A stretch of DNA of 64,000 nt from Malania oleifera (Eukaryota; Streptophyta; Magnoliopsida; Santalales; Ximeniaceae): positions 3,472,001 through 3,536,000 of the forward strand of contig NC_080421.1 of the NCBI RefSeq assembly GCF_029873635.1, in the 5' to 3' direction. A model generated the notes under the pieces. The model had not been told where the DNA came from and searched no databases. It worked only from the letters and a program-made list of their open reading frames with translations. Of this stretch, positions 1 through 10,761 are shown one piece after another. A program made the position numbers and the translations under genes. Each line of letters opens with the position of its first letter. Position 1 is the stretch's first letter.

Positions 1-80
1 GCACCTCCTGTCTGAGCTACATTTTAACATATTCTGCCAGTCACGCGTATTAACTCTAATCTGTAGAGTTTTCTCCATAC
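1..80 (-). repeat. Direct repeat of movement-protein 3' end
   Basis: Positions 1-80 match 1677-1756 with only a few substitutions. Both are minus-strand movement-protein sequence around the internal TAG. The match stops exactly where the inverted arm begins. This suggests two adjacent viral copies, the second one interrupted by the inverted segment. Confidence 0.85.
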
Positions 81-82
81 TT

Positions 83-858
83 AAGTACATCCGAGCTTAT
101 TCACCAGCAGATATAGCTTAAGGTGGAGATGGACATTCAGCTTAAGAAATACAATTTCACTACCAGAGCAATAGTGAGTATTTCAGAATATCCTGAATTG
201 AAGCAGTTTTGGATGAAGAGCGGACTGTGTATTCTGAAGTTACACATTCCCAGAAACATCAAACCAGAGCTTCTTATTGCAGTTTAGAAGGCTTTGAGAA
301 CGGGAGAAATCTATTTTTTTGGTTTCAACAAAACAGGATAAGCTTTCAATTTTTTACCAGCCATGGTGAAATATGTGCTAAATTTCACCCATCCAGGACA
401 GATTTGGTGGACAGCTTATATCGAACCAATTGAGTTAAAAACAGGAAAAGTTTTGCTCTGGAATCTTTTTCCATAAGATTGGAAGGAAGGAACCGTTTCA
501 GATTTTTATGAAGAGGATCCAGATTGGGAGGATTTCAGAAGCATAGGAAATTCTATGATTTGGTCCAGAATCTTTGGGGAATTTATTTGTTAGAAGCCAG
601 GATGGCATCAAACTGTATTTTCTTCTCAGATCATGAAATTCTGATTTCCATTGAAGGAAAGTTTCTCCAGAAATTCGAGGAAGCTAGTTTAGCAGAATTC
701 GCGATTAATGCAAGAAATGTAATTAATCAGATGAAAGATTGGGAGCAGCATCTTCCTTCAACCCAAGCCATGAAAAGTGATCTGCAGATAGTTCTGGCGG
801 AACTATCAAAGAAGGAGCACGATGAAGAAATCATTAGTGCCCTAAAAGATCTTTGAAG
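83..858 (+). pseudogene. Transactivator-like viral ORF remnant, inverted copy
   Basis: Plus-strand relic of the ORF that precedes the pregenomic promoter. Open pieces lie at 209-433 and 524-856, with frameshifts between them. The identification as transactivator/viroplasmin rests on position (immediately upstream of the promoter in the circular caulimovirid map), not on a recognised motif. At three sites where the minus-strand copy has TAG this copy still has CAG, CAG and TGG, so it preserves earlier codons. It also has its own damage, including a TAG near 118 and a lost T near 535. Confidence 0.55.
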
Positions 859-1109
859 AAGGACGAGATCTTTGCCAAGTGTACAAATCAGATGATAGTC
901 CAGAAGATCATCATATCCCAGGCCAGACTGAGCGGGCTACTCAAGAAGGTCATATCCAGACACCTGTCCAGCAACGTGTCATATCCCAGGCCTCGCAGAA
1001 AGGACGATTCGGTGAGTCATATCCTGTGTATAAAGTCAAAAGTAGCTTTACTAAAGTTGTTTGCTTTATTAAAGTATTGTCGGCATTTTGTTTTGTAGTA
1101 AAGGGATGA

Positions 1110-1300
1110 GTCAGCGAGCTATGTGATGTCCTCCGCTTTTATTAAAGTTACTTTTACTTTATAGCAAAGTAGACTTTTTCTTTTACTTTATGTCAGGTAT
1201 CTGCTTTTGAGAAAGCGAGTATGTGCTTATCCATTAGCAATTGCTTGGCTATTTAAGGGAACTCCGACCCTTATGTTCGGAGAGGGAAAATTAGAAAAGA
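1110..1300 (+). promoter_or_regulatory. Pararetroviral pregenomic promoter, inverted copy
   Basis: TATTTAAG at 1250-1257 is followed by GGGAACTCCG and a GGAGAGG stretch, much as in 35S-type promoters. Upstream (1030-1200) lies a cluster of CTTTACTTTA and TTAAAGT repeats that would supply Dof-type AAAG sites. The downstream leader carries no coding frame. In this orientation transcription would run rightward into the antisense strand of the movement and coat genes. Activity is not shown. Confidence 0.65.
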
Positions 1301-1518
1301 TTAATACAAGTTGTTCAGTTCAAGAAATCTCTCGCTTTGAATCTCTCTTTCTATTTCAAACACTAGCGTGTGACGGTTGAAGTTCTAAGGAAGCCCAAGG
1401 AAGCTCGTCGGAAGGAGAGCTCGTAGAGGTTCCATATAGACACCAAGCATACTAGTGGGAAACGAAGGATTACCTGTTACAGCTTCGTGCAGGATTACAG
1501 AGAGAAATCAGGAAGAGG

Positions 1519-2412
1519 TCAGCTTAGTGCTCTTGGATTCACAACTTCAGGCTGTAATCCTCTAACTAAGTCCGTTTGATTTGTCTCGAAGAGTTTAGTG
1601 AATTGACTAACTCCTCTTCTGAGGGCTGGTTTCCCTGTGTTATAGAACTTTAAATATAATCTGGCAATAATTCTAATGCACCTCCTGTCTGGGCTACATT
1701 TTAACATATTCTGCCAGTCACGCGTATTAACTCTAATCTATAGAGTTTTCTCCACACTCTTATCTTGGAGGTCAACATGTAAATCTGGTATAACTTTTAT
1801 CCATGCTGCTCCTGAATGCAAGTTAGCTTTTGCTCCTCCTAGCAAGGATCTACCAAAATTTCCAATACTTCCATCCATAACTGCAATAAGGATAGGAAGA
1901 TCTTGTCCTTTTCTTACTAAGGGATCAATTCCAACCTGGATGATTCCAAAGTGGACATATCTTGCCTTCTTATCCATTGCTCTTTGAACTTCTTGTGTGG
2001 TTAGCAATGGAACTATAGATGTTCCTGCATCCGTACTGGATACTTCTGCTGTTACTTCTTTCTTGATTACCTTTACTGTCTCTTTGTAAGGTATCCATGA
2101 GGTTTGGTATGCTTCGGCCCAACTGGCTCGAGGCATTCTCCATTCTTTACAATCCCTACTTTCTGAAGGAATTTCAGTTTCTGCATTCTGCACTAGATCT
2201 TCTTCTTCGCCTGCTAGAGAGACTAGTTCTGGTGCTGCTTTTATCATAGCTAGTCTTAACTGACTTAGCTTGAGATCATAAGGAGATTCATCCCCTGAAT
2301 CTTCTTCTTCTGATTCGGAATATTCTGAGAAAATAGAATAAACACTCTCATCATCTGAATCTATTTCCTCACCCCAAATTGGTTCATAAAGCAGTTCTGA
2401 AGTGTTCTCCAT
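1519..2412 (-). pseudogene. Caulimovirid 30K movement protein, internal TAG
   Basis: Starts at the ATG 2412-2410, which overlaps the coat stop, and runs about 297 codons to the TGA at 1519. One in-frame TAG at 1740-1738 breaks it. The N-terminal 60 residues are very acidic (Glu/Asp/Ser-rich). The middle has the hydrophobic strands and the LQDK segment typical of the 30K cell-to-cell movement superfamily, whose members form plasmodesmal tubules. The region after the TAG stays in the same frame for 73 codons without further damage. No protease or polymerase follows; instead the inverted arm begins. Confidence 0.72.
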
Positions 2413-3899
2413 CAATTATTAGCCTTATGGCCCTTCTTGCCACAAAACCAACAACAGTCACAATTTTCCAAGGATTTTCCTTGTGGACATTTGGGATATC
2501 GTCCATATTTCTTTTTGATCGATTCCTTGACATCTTCTCTTACCTTACTAGGTCTAAGATATCTTTTTTCTGGGTTTTTCTGCCCTTTTCTAGAGCTCTT
2601 TCTCTTCCCAAATCTCTTCCAAGTCTTTCCTTTGACTTTGGATACTTTGGTCTTCTTATGGCAAACTCCATCTACACAACTAGTTTTTACTCTTTTTGAG
2701 TATTTAGTTGGTCTCTGGTTACATCCATATCTTCCTGCTAACCCACTTATCTTGGCGCAACAGTCTGAATTCATGTAAGGCATGTTTCTTATATCCTGAA
2801 ACATATGCCTCTGCATACAATAAAGTCTTATCATTTGTCTTACTGTTTCTGCTCTAACTCCGAGAGTATCTGATATTTTTGTATCTCTCTCTAGTCTCTA
2901 CTTAACAGCTTGTTTTACCACTTCTGGCCAACTACCAGGTAATTTATTGATGAAGACTTCTTTTGCATACGCTTGGTCTTGTGGTCCGAGCTTGTAATAC
3001 CAATACTGGTATTCACAAAGAAATTCCTCAAAGTAACACATGTCACAAATCTGAATCTTTGTGAGAGCTATCCTGGCCTTCTCAATGAGCTCGTCCCCTC
3101 TATCAACTAGCGAATATCCTACAAATTCCTGTTTGAGGAAATCAGTTATGATAGCGATCACTTCATCTGGAGTTTTGATGGTGTTAATAATGATGGTACT
3201 TACGTCTGAGTTCCTTTGAAGTATCTCCCAAAAATCTCCAGCATTTCCTCTTAGTGTGGCTACTGCAAATTTATATGCTTGCTCCACCGACCAAGATTCA
3301 ATTCCTCTGCAAAGGATATGATTCCTAATATCCATAGCCCAATCATCAATTGCAACTACGGGATCCTTCTCGCAATTAAGTCTAAGGATGGTTTCGTTCT
3401 AGGGTACTCCCTCTGGAACACTCGTCCTTGGTTTGAATTCCTCCTGAATTCTGCCTGGGTAATTTAAAACAGACTCCTGCTGTTTGGCCGTGGTCTGGAG
3501 CATTTCCTTGAAAGATAACTTCTTTCGCTCCCACGGGTGCGATTCCATTCTTAGGGGCTGCCATACTGGCTTAGCATCCCAAGATGAAACTTCTGGAAAA
3601 CTTACTGGTACTGTTTCCCTGAAACCTGATGGTCCTGCTCCTGCAATTCCACCTCTTACTGAACCTCTGCTGGTTCTTGTAAGGATTTTCTCGGCACTGG
3701 CTAATTTCTTAGCCTTGAGGTCTTCTACCTCATTAACCAATTTCTCACGAATCCTTACTAGACTCAAAACTTGCCCAGAATTGAGAATAGAGTGATCAAA
3801 GGGGAAGGGAAAATTAATTAATAACAAGTTTATTACCTCTTCCTGATTTCTCTCTGCAACCCTGCACGAAGCTATAACAGGTAATCCTTCGTTTCCCAC
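2412..3899 (-). pseudogene. Caulimovirid coat protein, two internal TAG stops
   Basis: One minus-strand frame of about 495 codons contains only two stops, both TAG, near 3399 and 2898. The middle part has the Trp- and Tyr-rich gag-like coat core. The C-terminal part is strongly basic (Lys/Arg-rich) and ends in a CCHC-type knuckle, CWFCGKKGH, which has lost its last Cys because the frame ends five residues later. In the family this protein forms the capsid and its knuckle binds pregenomic RNA. The stop TGA overlaps the movement-protein ATG by one base (TGATG). The true start may lie upstream of the open part. Confidence 0.8.
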
Positions 3900-5266
3900 T
3901 AGTATGCTTGGTGTCTATATGGAACCTCTACGAGCTCTCCTTCCGACGAGCTTCCTTGGGTTTCCTTAGAACTTCAACCGTCACACGCTAGTGTTTGAAA
4001 TAGAAAGAGAGATTCAAAGCAAGAGATTTCTTGAACGGAACAACTTGTATTAATCTTTTCTAATTTTCCCTCTCCAAACATAAGGGTCGGAGTTCCCTTA
4101 AATAGCCAAGCAATTGCTAATGGATAAGCACATGATCGCTTTCTCAAAAGCAGATGCCTGACATAAAGTAAAAGCAAAAGTCTACTTTGCTATAAAGTAA
4201 AAGTAACTTTAATAAAAGCGGAGGACAGCACATAGCTCGCTGACTCATCCCTTTACTACAAAACAAAATGCCGACAATACTTTAATAAAGCAAACAACTT
4301 TAGTAAAGCTACTTTTGACTTTATACACAGGATATGACTCACCGAATCGTCCTTTCTGCGAGGCCTAGGATATGACACGTTGCTAGACAGGTGTCTGGAT
4401 ATGACCTTCTTGAGTAGCCCGCTCAGTCTGGCCTGGGATATGATGATCTTCTGGACTATCATCTGATTTGTACACTTGGCAAAGATCTCGTCCTTCTTCA
4501 AAGATCTTTTAGGGCACTAATGATTTCTTCATCATGCTCCTTCTTTGATAGTTCCGCCAGAACTATCTGCAGATCACTTTTCATGGCTTGGGTTGAAGGA
4601 AGATGCTGCTCCCAATCTTTCATCTGATTAATTACATTTCTTGCATTAATCGCGAATTCTGCTAAACTAGCTTCCTCGAATTTCTGGAGAAACTTTCCTT
4701 CAATGGAAATTTCATGATCTGAGAAGAAAATACAGTTCGATGCCATCCTGGCTTCTAACAAATAAATTCCCCAAAGATTCTGGACCAAATCATAGAATTT
4801 TCTATGCTTCTAAAAATCCTCCCAATCTGGATCCTCTTCATAAAAATATGAAACGATTCCTTCCTTCCAATCTTCTGGAAAAAGATTCTAGAGCAAAAAT
4901 TTTCCTATTTTTAACTCAACTGGTTCGATATAAGCCGTCCACCAAATCCGTCCTGGATGGGTGAAATTTAGCACATATTTCACCATGGCTGGTAAAAAAT
5001 TGAAAGCTTGTCCTGTTTTGCTGAAACCAAAAAACTGGATTTCTCCCGTTCTCAAAGCCTTCTGAACTGCAATAAGAAGCTTCGGTTTGATGTTTCTGGG
5101 AATGTGTAACTTCGAAATACACAGTCCGCTCTTCATCCAAAACTGCTTCAATTCAGGATATTCTGAAATACTTACTATCGCTCTAGTAGTGAAATTGTAT
5201 TTCTTAAGCTGAATATCCATCTCCACCTTAAGCTTAATCTACTGGTGAATAAGCTCGGATGTACTT
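3835..5266 (-). repeat. Right arm of 1.43-kb viral inverted repeat
   Basis: Reverse-complement partner of 83-1519. Homology starts at the AAGTACAT beside 5266 and runs to the AGGT beside 3835. This arm is continuous with the coat-protein gene on one side and with additional transactivator-like sequence (5267-5582) on the other, so it is in the native viral arrangement and the left arm is the displaced copy. Confidence 0.93.
4050..4250 (-). promoter_or_regulatory. Pararetroviral pregenomic promoter, native copy
   Basis: Mirror of the promoter in the left arm, with the TATA element at 4104-4097 on the minus strand and the same AAAG-rich upstream repeats. It faces the coat-protein frame that begins about 200 bp downstream. 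I looked for the usual tRNA-Met primer site (TGGTATCAGAGC) in the leader and did not find a convincing one. Confidence 0.65.
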
Positions 5267-5582
5267 TCCCTGTTAATGACTATGAAATATTCTGAAACAA
5301 TGGATTCAAATTCTTCCAAAGTTTCTACTATTTCCTGAAGATATAGTGAAAATGGCGTATTTGCTGGAGTTACTGGATTATTAATCATCTCTTCTAGCAA
5401 AACCCTTTTTCTTTTTGAGATTTCTAGAGATCTTAACAGAAAATCTTCAAGAACCAAATCAATATTGACTACTTCGACTTCAACTGTTTCCTTATCCCTT
5501 CTGGTTTCTGGAAAACTTCTATTGATTGTGATTTCTTCATTTTTCTGTATTTTTTCTCCTCTCCCTTTCCTGGATCTAGGAT
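4498..5582 (-). pseudogene. Transactivator-like viral ORF remnant, native copy
   Basis: Read from about 5582 to 4498, one frame of roughly 360 codons is interrupted by TAG near 5240, 4888 and 4810. The C-terminal third is rich in Glu, Lys and Leu and looks helical. It ends about 390 bp upstream of the TATA box, where caulimovirids place the transactivator/viroplasmin. I recognise no diagnostic motif, so the name is positional. A short following frame (4501-4256) is conserved in both arms, but its coding status is unclear. Confidence 0.55.
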
Positions 5583-6744
5583 TCTAGGTACACTGAGTCT
5601 TTTCAAATAAGTCTTTTCAAATAAAAATTTAGTATTATTTAGAGGGCTTGCCTCCTATATGATGAGTCTCATCCAATATCTAAACCGACCAATAATATCA
5701 TGTCCTAATGTGACCCATCGTTTTCTACGACCCTAATATATAAATTACTTTTTAAAAATAATGGTATAAATAAATTTTAATACAACATGGAACAAGATAG
5801 AAATAAAATAACTATTATTTATATATATAAGAATAAAATAGTTTAGCCCATAAACAATTAAAAATTATATTGCTTTAAAGAAAATGAGCATACAAAAGTT
5901 GATCTTACTCCAGCCGATTATTGAATAGCAGAAAAGCATTCATATAGTAAGACTTAAGAATAGCTATTTTCAATCTATCTTATGTTTATTGTATTAATCA
6001 TTTTTTGTATCCCGTTTATTGTAATAATATTAGCTTTATTGTATAAACTATTATTCATATTACTATATAGTAATTATTTTATTTTCAATTTTTTTTATTT
6101 GCCAATTAAATGTAATCTTAGTTACTTATAATAAGAAAATTGTTAATATAGTGTTTAGGGATACAAATTTGAAACTACGAATTTGAAACTATGTCAATTT
6201 GAATAAATTTTAGACAAAATTGTACTAAATTATATTTAAATTTATACAATTTCAAATTCACAACCTCAATTGTGTATTCTCCAAGGCAACATAAACTTTT
6301 TATAAAAATTTTGCGAGCAGAAAACATTAAAAAAAATTATGGAATGATAATTTTCTCTTTTTATAAAAAAAAAAAAATGATAACATGTGCCTATGAGTAT
6401 TAAAATATTTGTTTAAAATTGTTATAAGCGTAGAATCTTGAAAAATGAAGTCATGCACCGCTTGAAAAAAATTTATAATAATTTGTATAGTGGGTGAATA
6501 ATTAAATAATAGCTTTGGCATTTTTATAGTTTGTGTTTAGCACTGCATCCACTAATAGAAAAATGTGTTATGAATTTTATTTTTTTTTAAATAGGAATAG
6601 TCAATTCAAAGTCGGTCAGTCTGATGCGTCCGTTGAGTCTAATTGAATGATTGTTATTTTATAATTTATATATTATTATGTGTAACATTTCTGTATAAAT
6701 ATAGTAAATAATATTTTTTATATTACTTCCAATAATAAAATATC
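5583..6744. other. AT-rich spacer, no gene seen
   Basis: Strongly AT-rich, with no frame longer than chance and no repeat I can name. It lies between the viral locus and the copia 5' LTR and ends with the ATATC target duplication at 6740-6744. Confidence 0.6.
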
Positions 6745-6995
6745 TATTGTAAAACATATATATTTATGTGGATGATTAACTAGATAATAGGTTACAATCT
6801 TTGGTATGCCCACATAATGATTCATTATGTGGTTAACCTTTAGGATGTCAATATATTTCCCTATATAAGAACATGTTTTACAACAAAATGAGATAATAAG
6901 ATGATTAGCAACATATAGTTCCTGAAAAACTAGACTGTTGAATTTCTATAATTCTAAATTTTTTTTTATATTCCTTTTTTATTTCATTTACAACA
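6745..6995 (+). repeat. Copia 5' LTR
   Basis: 251 bp, beginning TATTGTAAAACA (the 3' copy has TGTTGTAAAATA) and ending ACAACA. It contains CCTATATAAGAACATG, a likely TATA box near 6870. It has about 35 bp near its start that the 3' LTR lacks. An imperfect hairpin CCACATAATG..CATTATGTGG at about 6809-6833 is conserved in both LTRs. Confidence 0.93.
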
Positions 6996-7008
6996 TGTTA
7001 TCAGCACG
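6996..7008 (+). promoter_or_regulatory. Copia primer binding site
   Basis: TGTTATCAGCACG directly after the 5' LTR. It is a variant of the initiator-tRNA-Met complement common in plant copia elements. Confidence 0.85.
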
Positions 7009-7250
7009 ATCAAGCCTCTAATGGTATAACAAGTTTTGTTGGTATTATTCTAAGGTAAGAATCTTGCTTCCTTTAACATTTATTATCTATATAACTTTAG
7101 TTTTTTGTCAAATTATATTTATATGTTAACTATATCTCTTATATTGAGTACGTGTCATTAAATATTTTTATGTTGATATATATGTGAGAATAATATTTCC
7201 ATTTAATATTTACCTTACTTTGAATTTTTATTTATTTTCAAAGTGACTTT

Positions 7251-7458
7251 ATGATGTCAAATCTCACAAAACTTGAACTCGCTGCCCTTGATATTTCTAG
7301 AAGAAATTATATGTCATGGGTATTTGATGCTAAGATTCACCTTAATGTTATGAATCTTGGAAGTACAATTGAAGAAGGAAATCAAGCATATCCCTATAGG
7401 AACACGCAAAGGCAAAGATTTTCCTTTGACGCCATTTACATGAAGAATTGAGAATTGA
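7251..7458 (+). pseudogene. Copia gag, N-terminal fragment
   Basis: Begins with the ALDIS..NYMSWV..A.IHL signature of plant copia gag. After codon 45 a frameshift occurs near 7415; the familiar R-HLHEEL-IEY segment is read in another frame up to about 7458. About 130 residues of central gag are then missing and a gypsy fragment follows, so the junction lost sequence as well as gaining an insert. Confidence 0.85.
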
Positions 7459-7684
7459 GTACCTTTTTTTTTCTTTGAGTAAAAGAGGGCGCCACCTCCT
7501 TTCTAAGTGGAGATACTGAAATTTGGAATTTGAATTTGAAAGTTTAGATGATTGTAGATAATTGGATGTTGGATATTTAATTAAGGATTGGATATTAAAT
7601 TGGTTTCATGTTTTATGATTATGTTAAAGAAATATTAAGATGTGGAAATTCTAAATTGCCTCTGTTGTATATTTATATTCAGGG

Positions 7685-8816
7685 ATGGATCTAAAAGATA
7701 AAGGCATGGATGAAGGAGGAGGAAGTGAGTTGGGAGCTTCCAGTGGGGACGAGATTGACACCTCTCGACTGTTACAAGGGATAGCTCGTCGGGTTAGGGA
7801 AGAAATGAGACGGGACTTTGGAGGAACAAGCTATCCACCAGTGCACCAAGGTTGCACGATTGATTAATTCACCCGCCTGAAACCTTCATCTTTTGAGGGT
7901 GACACTAACCCGGTTAAGGCTGGGATGTGGATGCAAGAGATGGAAAAGATACTTGTTGTGTTGAACTGTATCGAGGAGCAGAAGGTTCTTTTCGCAACCT
8001 TTAAACTGGCGAGGGAAGTTGAACGGTGGTGGCATGCAATGAAGCTGTTGGAGGAACAGCGAGTAGTACCTATAGCGATGACCTATAGCGCCTCACTGTT
8101 CAACAGCGAGTAGTACCTATATCGATACTTTCCTGCCACCACTAGAAATGCAAAGGCGAAGGAATTTTTCATCTTGACTCAGGGGCGCCTCACTGTTCAA
8201 CAGTATGCTACTAAATTTTTGAAACTATCTCGTTTTGCACCTTCCATGGTTCCAGCTAAATACCAAAAGGCGAGGTGGTTTGAAAGGGGTCTGAATAAGA
8301 GAATTCACAATCATATGGCATGTTTGTAGATTCAGGATTTCGCAGAATTAGTGAAGAAAGCTACTATTACAGAGTCGAGTCTGCAAAGAGGTACAGAGGC
8401 ATCAGAAACAAGGGAAAAAGGCTACGTCTCCTCGTTCCCAAGCAAATGTCAGAAAAAGGTTGTGGAGGGGAGACAGAGATGGTGCAGGTCAGGGGTCAAA
8501 AAGAAATGATCGGGGACAGGGCAATTCATCACGCCCCCACTGCCCTAGGTGTAATCAGCGCCATTGGGGAGAATGTCATAGTAAAGGTCTCGTATGCTAT
8601 AGATGTGGCAAACATGGTCACATAGCCCAAGAATGTCGAGAACCGCCGAACAATGCATCAGCTCCGAATCAGAACCAAAGGAACAACTCGAATCCTCGCG
8701 GCGGCGGTGCCCCAACATGTGTCTATATGTTGGGTACACCTGAGGAGGGCAACACTAAAGGCCCAAGTAATATGTTTATGTTAGCATATGTATTAATTTT
8801 GTTTAACTTTGTATGA
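7685..8816 (+). pseudogene. Tekay-type gypsy gag, broken
   Basis: Resembles the gag of the complete element at 18512-19486: the segment [25 protein letters not shown] is followed by R..P..... and Q.TQGRLTVQQYATKF. Near the end come CPRC..RHWGEC and the knuckle CYRCGKHGHIAQEC. It has a TGA at about 7867, a scrambled patch at 8060-8190, a TAG at 8328 and several frameshifts. Gag would form the nucleocapsid; no protease follows. Confidence 0.85.
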
Positions 8817-10369
8817 TTCGGTGTTATATATGTTTGAAATTGGTTGAATGTATGAATGTGTTTAGTTAGATTTTTTATTGTGAAAATGGATATAAATTCT
8901 ACATATTTAGGTACAATTTTCTGAATCGCGTGGGTATTGTAAATATTGTTTTTAATTATATATTACATTGGGAAAAATCGTGTGGCTTGAGACCATTTTT
9001 GCTAATTAAATGGTTGTAAGTACTATGAAATGATGAATCATTGTGATTGCGAATACTATTGGGTTGCGAACTCCATTTGGTTGAAAATACTAGATGATTG
9101 TGTATACCGTGGTAGTTGTGTGGATGTGTTGAGTGATTGGTTTTGCTATTGGTTCATGTAAATTGCGATATAGCGTTGGCAGTGGTATGAGGAGGTCGTT
9201 ATATCGTACCTGATATAACCGTCATATAACGTTGGCAACGGTATGAGGAGGTCATTATATGAGCGTTTATATTGGGAGGTAAACATTAACAGTGGTATGA
9301 GGAGTTTGTTTACCTATTTACCATGAACAAGGTGATTTCTGTTGCATCTTATGTGGACTAGTCCTGTGTGGACATACATGTTGTGTGATTGATTGGTCCT
9401 GTGTGGACCAGTCCTGTGTGGACATATATGTCGTATGGTTGATAGTCCTGTGTGGACGCGTATGTTATGTGTGCTAGAGTCCTATGTAGACAATTACATT
9501 TTGTGTGGATCTAGGCCCTGTGTGTGGGTATGATTGAACACTGTGTGGATTGATTGTGGTATGCATATATATGTGGAATTCTGTGAAATGAATATTGTTG
9601 GTTGCGTGTGACTTTTATTAATTAAGTATTTATGGTAAAGTAGATTACTCCACCCAAGGGCTTGCTAAGGAAGGCGAATACCCTAGTAATTATTTGTGGA
9701 TATTAGAGTAGAGGGAAGCCACTTGTATGGTCGGGTAACCTTGCCTATTCTCGGAAACTTTACCTGGATACATAATTCGAGGGCTTACCGAGAAAGGTGA
9801 GTGCCCTGGTGTTAGTGCTAAAGCAGAGGGAATCTACTTGTATGAGATGGTAGACTTCCCTATTCTTGGGAATTATCAGATAAAATAATCATATAAGTGG
9901 GCATGTGATTGGGTGACAAAGAAGTTGACCATGGTATGATTTTGAACGTGTTATTTCAGCTGCTATTGGATTATGAATGCGTTTGTATGGATATTTTAAT
10001 TATATATTGAACACTTCAATCACACACCGTTGTAAATTATTTCTTCCTTACTAAGAAGTGTCTCACCCTATCAATGATTTAATCTTTTCAGGTTATCTAG
10101 GTAATCGAGCTTAGATAGCTCCAGGGCGGGTTAGTTTGTGTGAGTTGAATATATCAAAACGGATATATATTTAGTTTTATGTTTAATATATTTTAATTTT
10201 GGTTTTGTAATATGAAGAATGAGATTGTAATTATATGGATCTGCAGACGTTAATATAGAACTCTGGTATATTTTGTTTGAGGTTATTTTATTAGTTCCAT
10301 TACGTGAGTGGTATCTGGCACACGTGTTCTCATAACACTTCGGGCCCCATGTGGCGGGTTTGGGGCATT
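8817..10369 (+). repeat. Gypsy LTR-like sequence with internal minisatellites
   Basis: Non-coding. It holds two short tandem-repeat patches: GGTATGAGGAGGTCGTTATAT-type units around 9185-9310 and CCTGTGTGGAC units around 9360-9530. Further on come the blocks shared by all LTRs here: GGGCTT-CGAG..GAGTGCCCTGG (9655-9820), AAGAAGTGTCTCACCC (10054-10069) and a terminal GGGGCATTATA. The left boundary with the gag pseudogene is not visible. Confidence 0.65.
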
Positions 10370-10581
10370 ATAATAGGTGTGGAACAAAAGGTCATTGGTC
10401 TCTAATATATCGCACTCCTAAACACCTAGTTGATCTTTATAAGACATCATTAAAAGGAAAAGGGAAAAATGCTGAAGTAAATTTGTCTGAACTCATTGAT
10501 GCTAAGTATGAGTCTCCTTTGGATGTTAATTTTAATGTTCCTGATTTTTTGAGGATCCTAGTGGCAAAATTGATCATTTAA
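10366..10581 (+). pseudogene. Copia gag zinc knuckle, C-terminal fragment
   Basis: Resumes copia gag after the insert: RCGTKGHWSLIYRTPKHL is the CX2CX4HX4C knuckle with the first Cys at the junction lost and the last Cys replaced by Tyr. It is followed by the LVDLY..SLK segment typical of copia gag tails. About 170 bp of AT-rich non-coding sequence separates it from the protease. Confidence 0.82.
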
Positions 10582-10761
10582 TTGGGGATGGAAATGTCTA
10601 CTATTAAATTATCTTCATGTTTATGTTATTTTAAAAAAATTATGTAATTTTTTTTTATTAAAAATTTTACATATAATATGCTTGGTAATATTTTGTTATC
10701 TTTCCTAATTCTTAAATTTTACTTTTCATTTACTAGATTATACAAAATCAACTTAATAAAA

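Larger units (their letters stand above)
83..1519 (+). repeat. Left arm of 1.43-kb viral inverted repeat
   Basis: The plus strand of this segment matches the minus strand of 3835-5266 almost throughout. The frames at 209-433 and 853-1098 recur on the other strand at 4916-5140 and 4256-4501, the latter pair being identical in protein sequence. The arm ends abruptly at both sides against minus-strand movement-protein sequence, so it is a rearranged insert and not a palindromic gene. The loop between the arms is 2.3 kb and holds the coat and movement genes. Confidence 0.93.
1..5582 (-). mobile_element. Endogenous pararetrovirus (Caulimoviridae) locus, rearranged
   Basis: A block of viral reading frames in the order transactivator-like region, TATA promoter, zinc-knuckle coat protein and 30K-type movement protein, all on the minus strand. 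A second transactivator-promoter copy lies on the plus strand. Coat protein before movement protein is the order known for cavemoviruses and solendoviruses; badnaviruses have the reverse. Protease, reverse transcriptase and RNase H are absent, although they should follow the movement protein. All frames are interrupted, so this is a non-functional fossil as it stands. Positions 1-80 repeat 1677-1756, so a further copy probably continues left of the window. Genus assignment is inference from gene order; the family call is firmer. Confidence 0.8.
7459..10369 (+). mobile_element. Truncated gypsy (Tekay-like) insert in copia gag
   Basis: A gypsy gag pseudogene is followed directly by LTR-like sequence, with no protease, polymerase or 5' LTR. 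The right end GGGGCATTATA abuts the copia zinc-knuckle codons, matching the usual gypsy LTR end (GGGTCGTTACA). The left junction is unclear because part of copia gag is also lost. Most likely a larger insert suffered a deletion covering its 5' LTR and adjacent copia sequence. I could not find a target duplication. Confidence 0.7.

Noticed and set aside
853-1098. 81-codon viral frame identical in both inverted arms
   Set aside because: Identity reflects arm similarity; composition and lack of any motif do not support a separate gene, though a small viral protein cannot be excluded.
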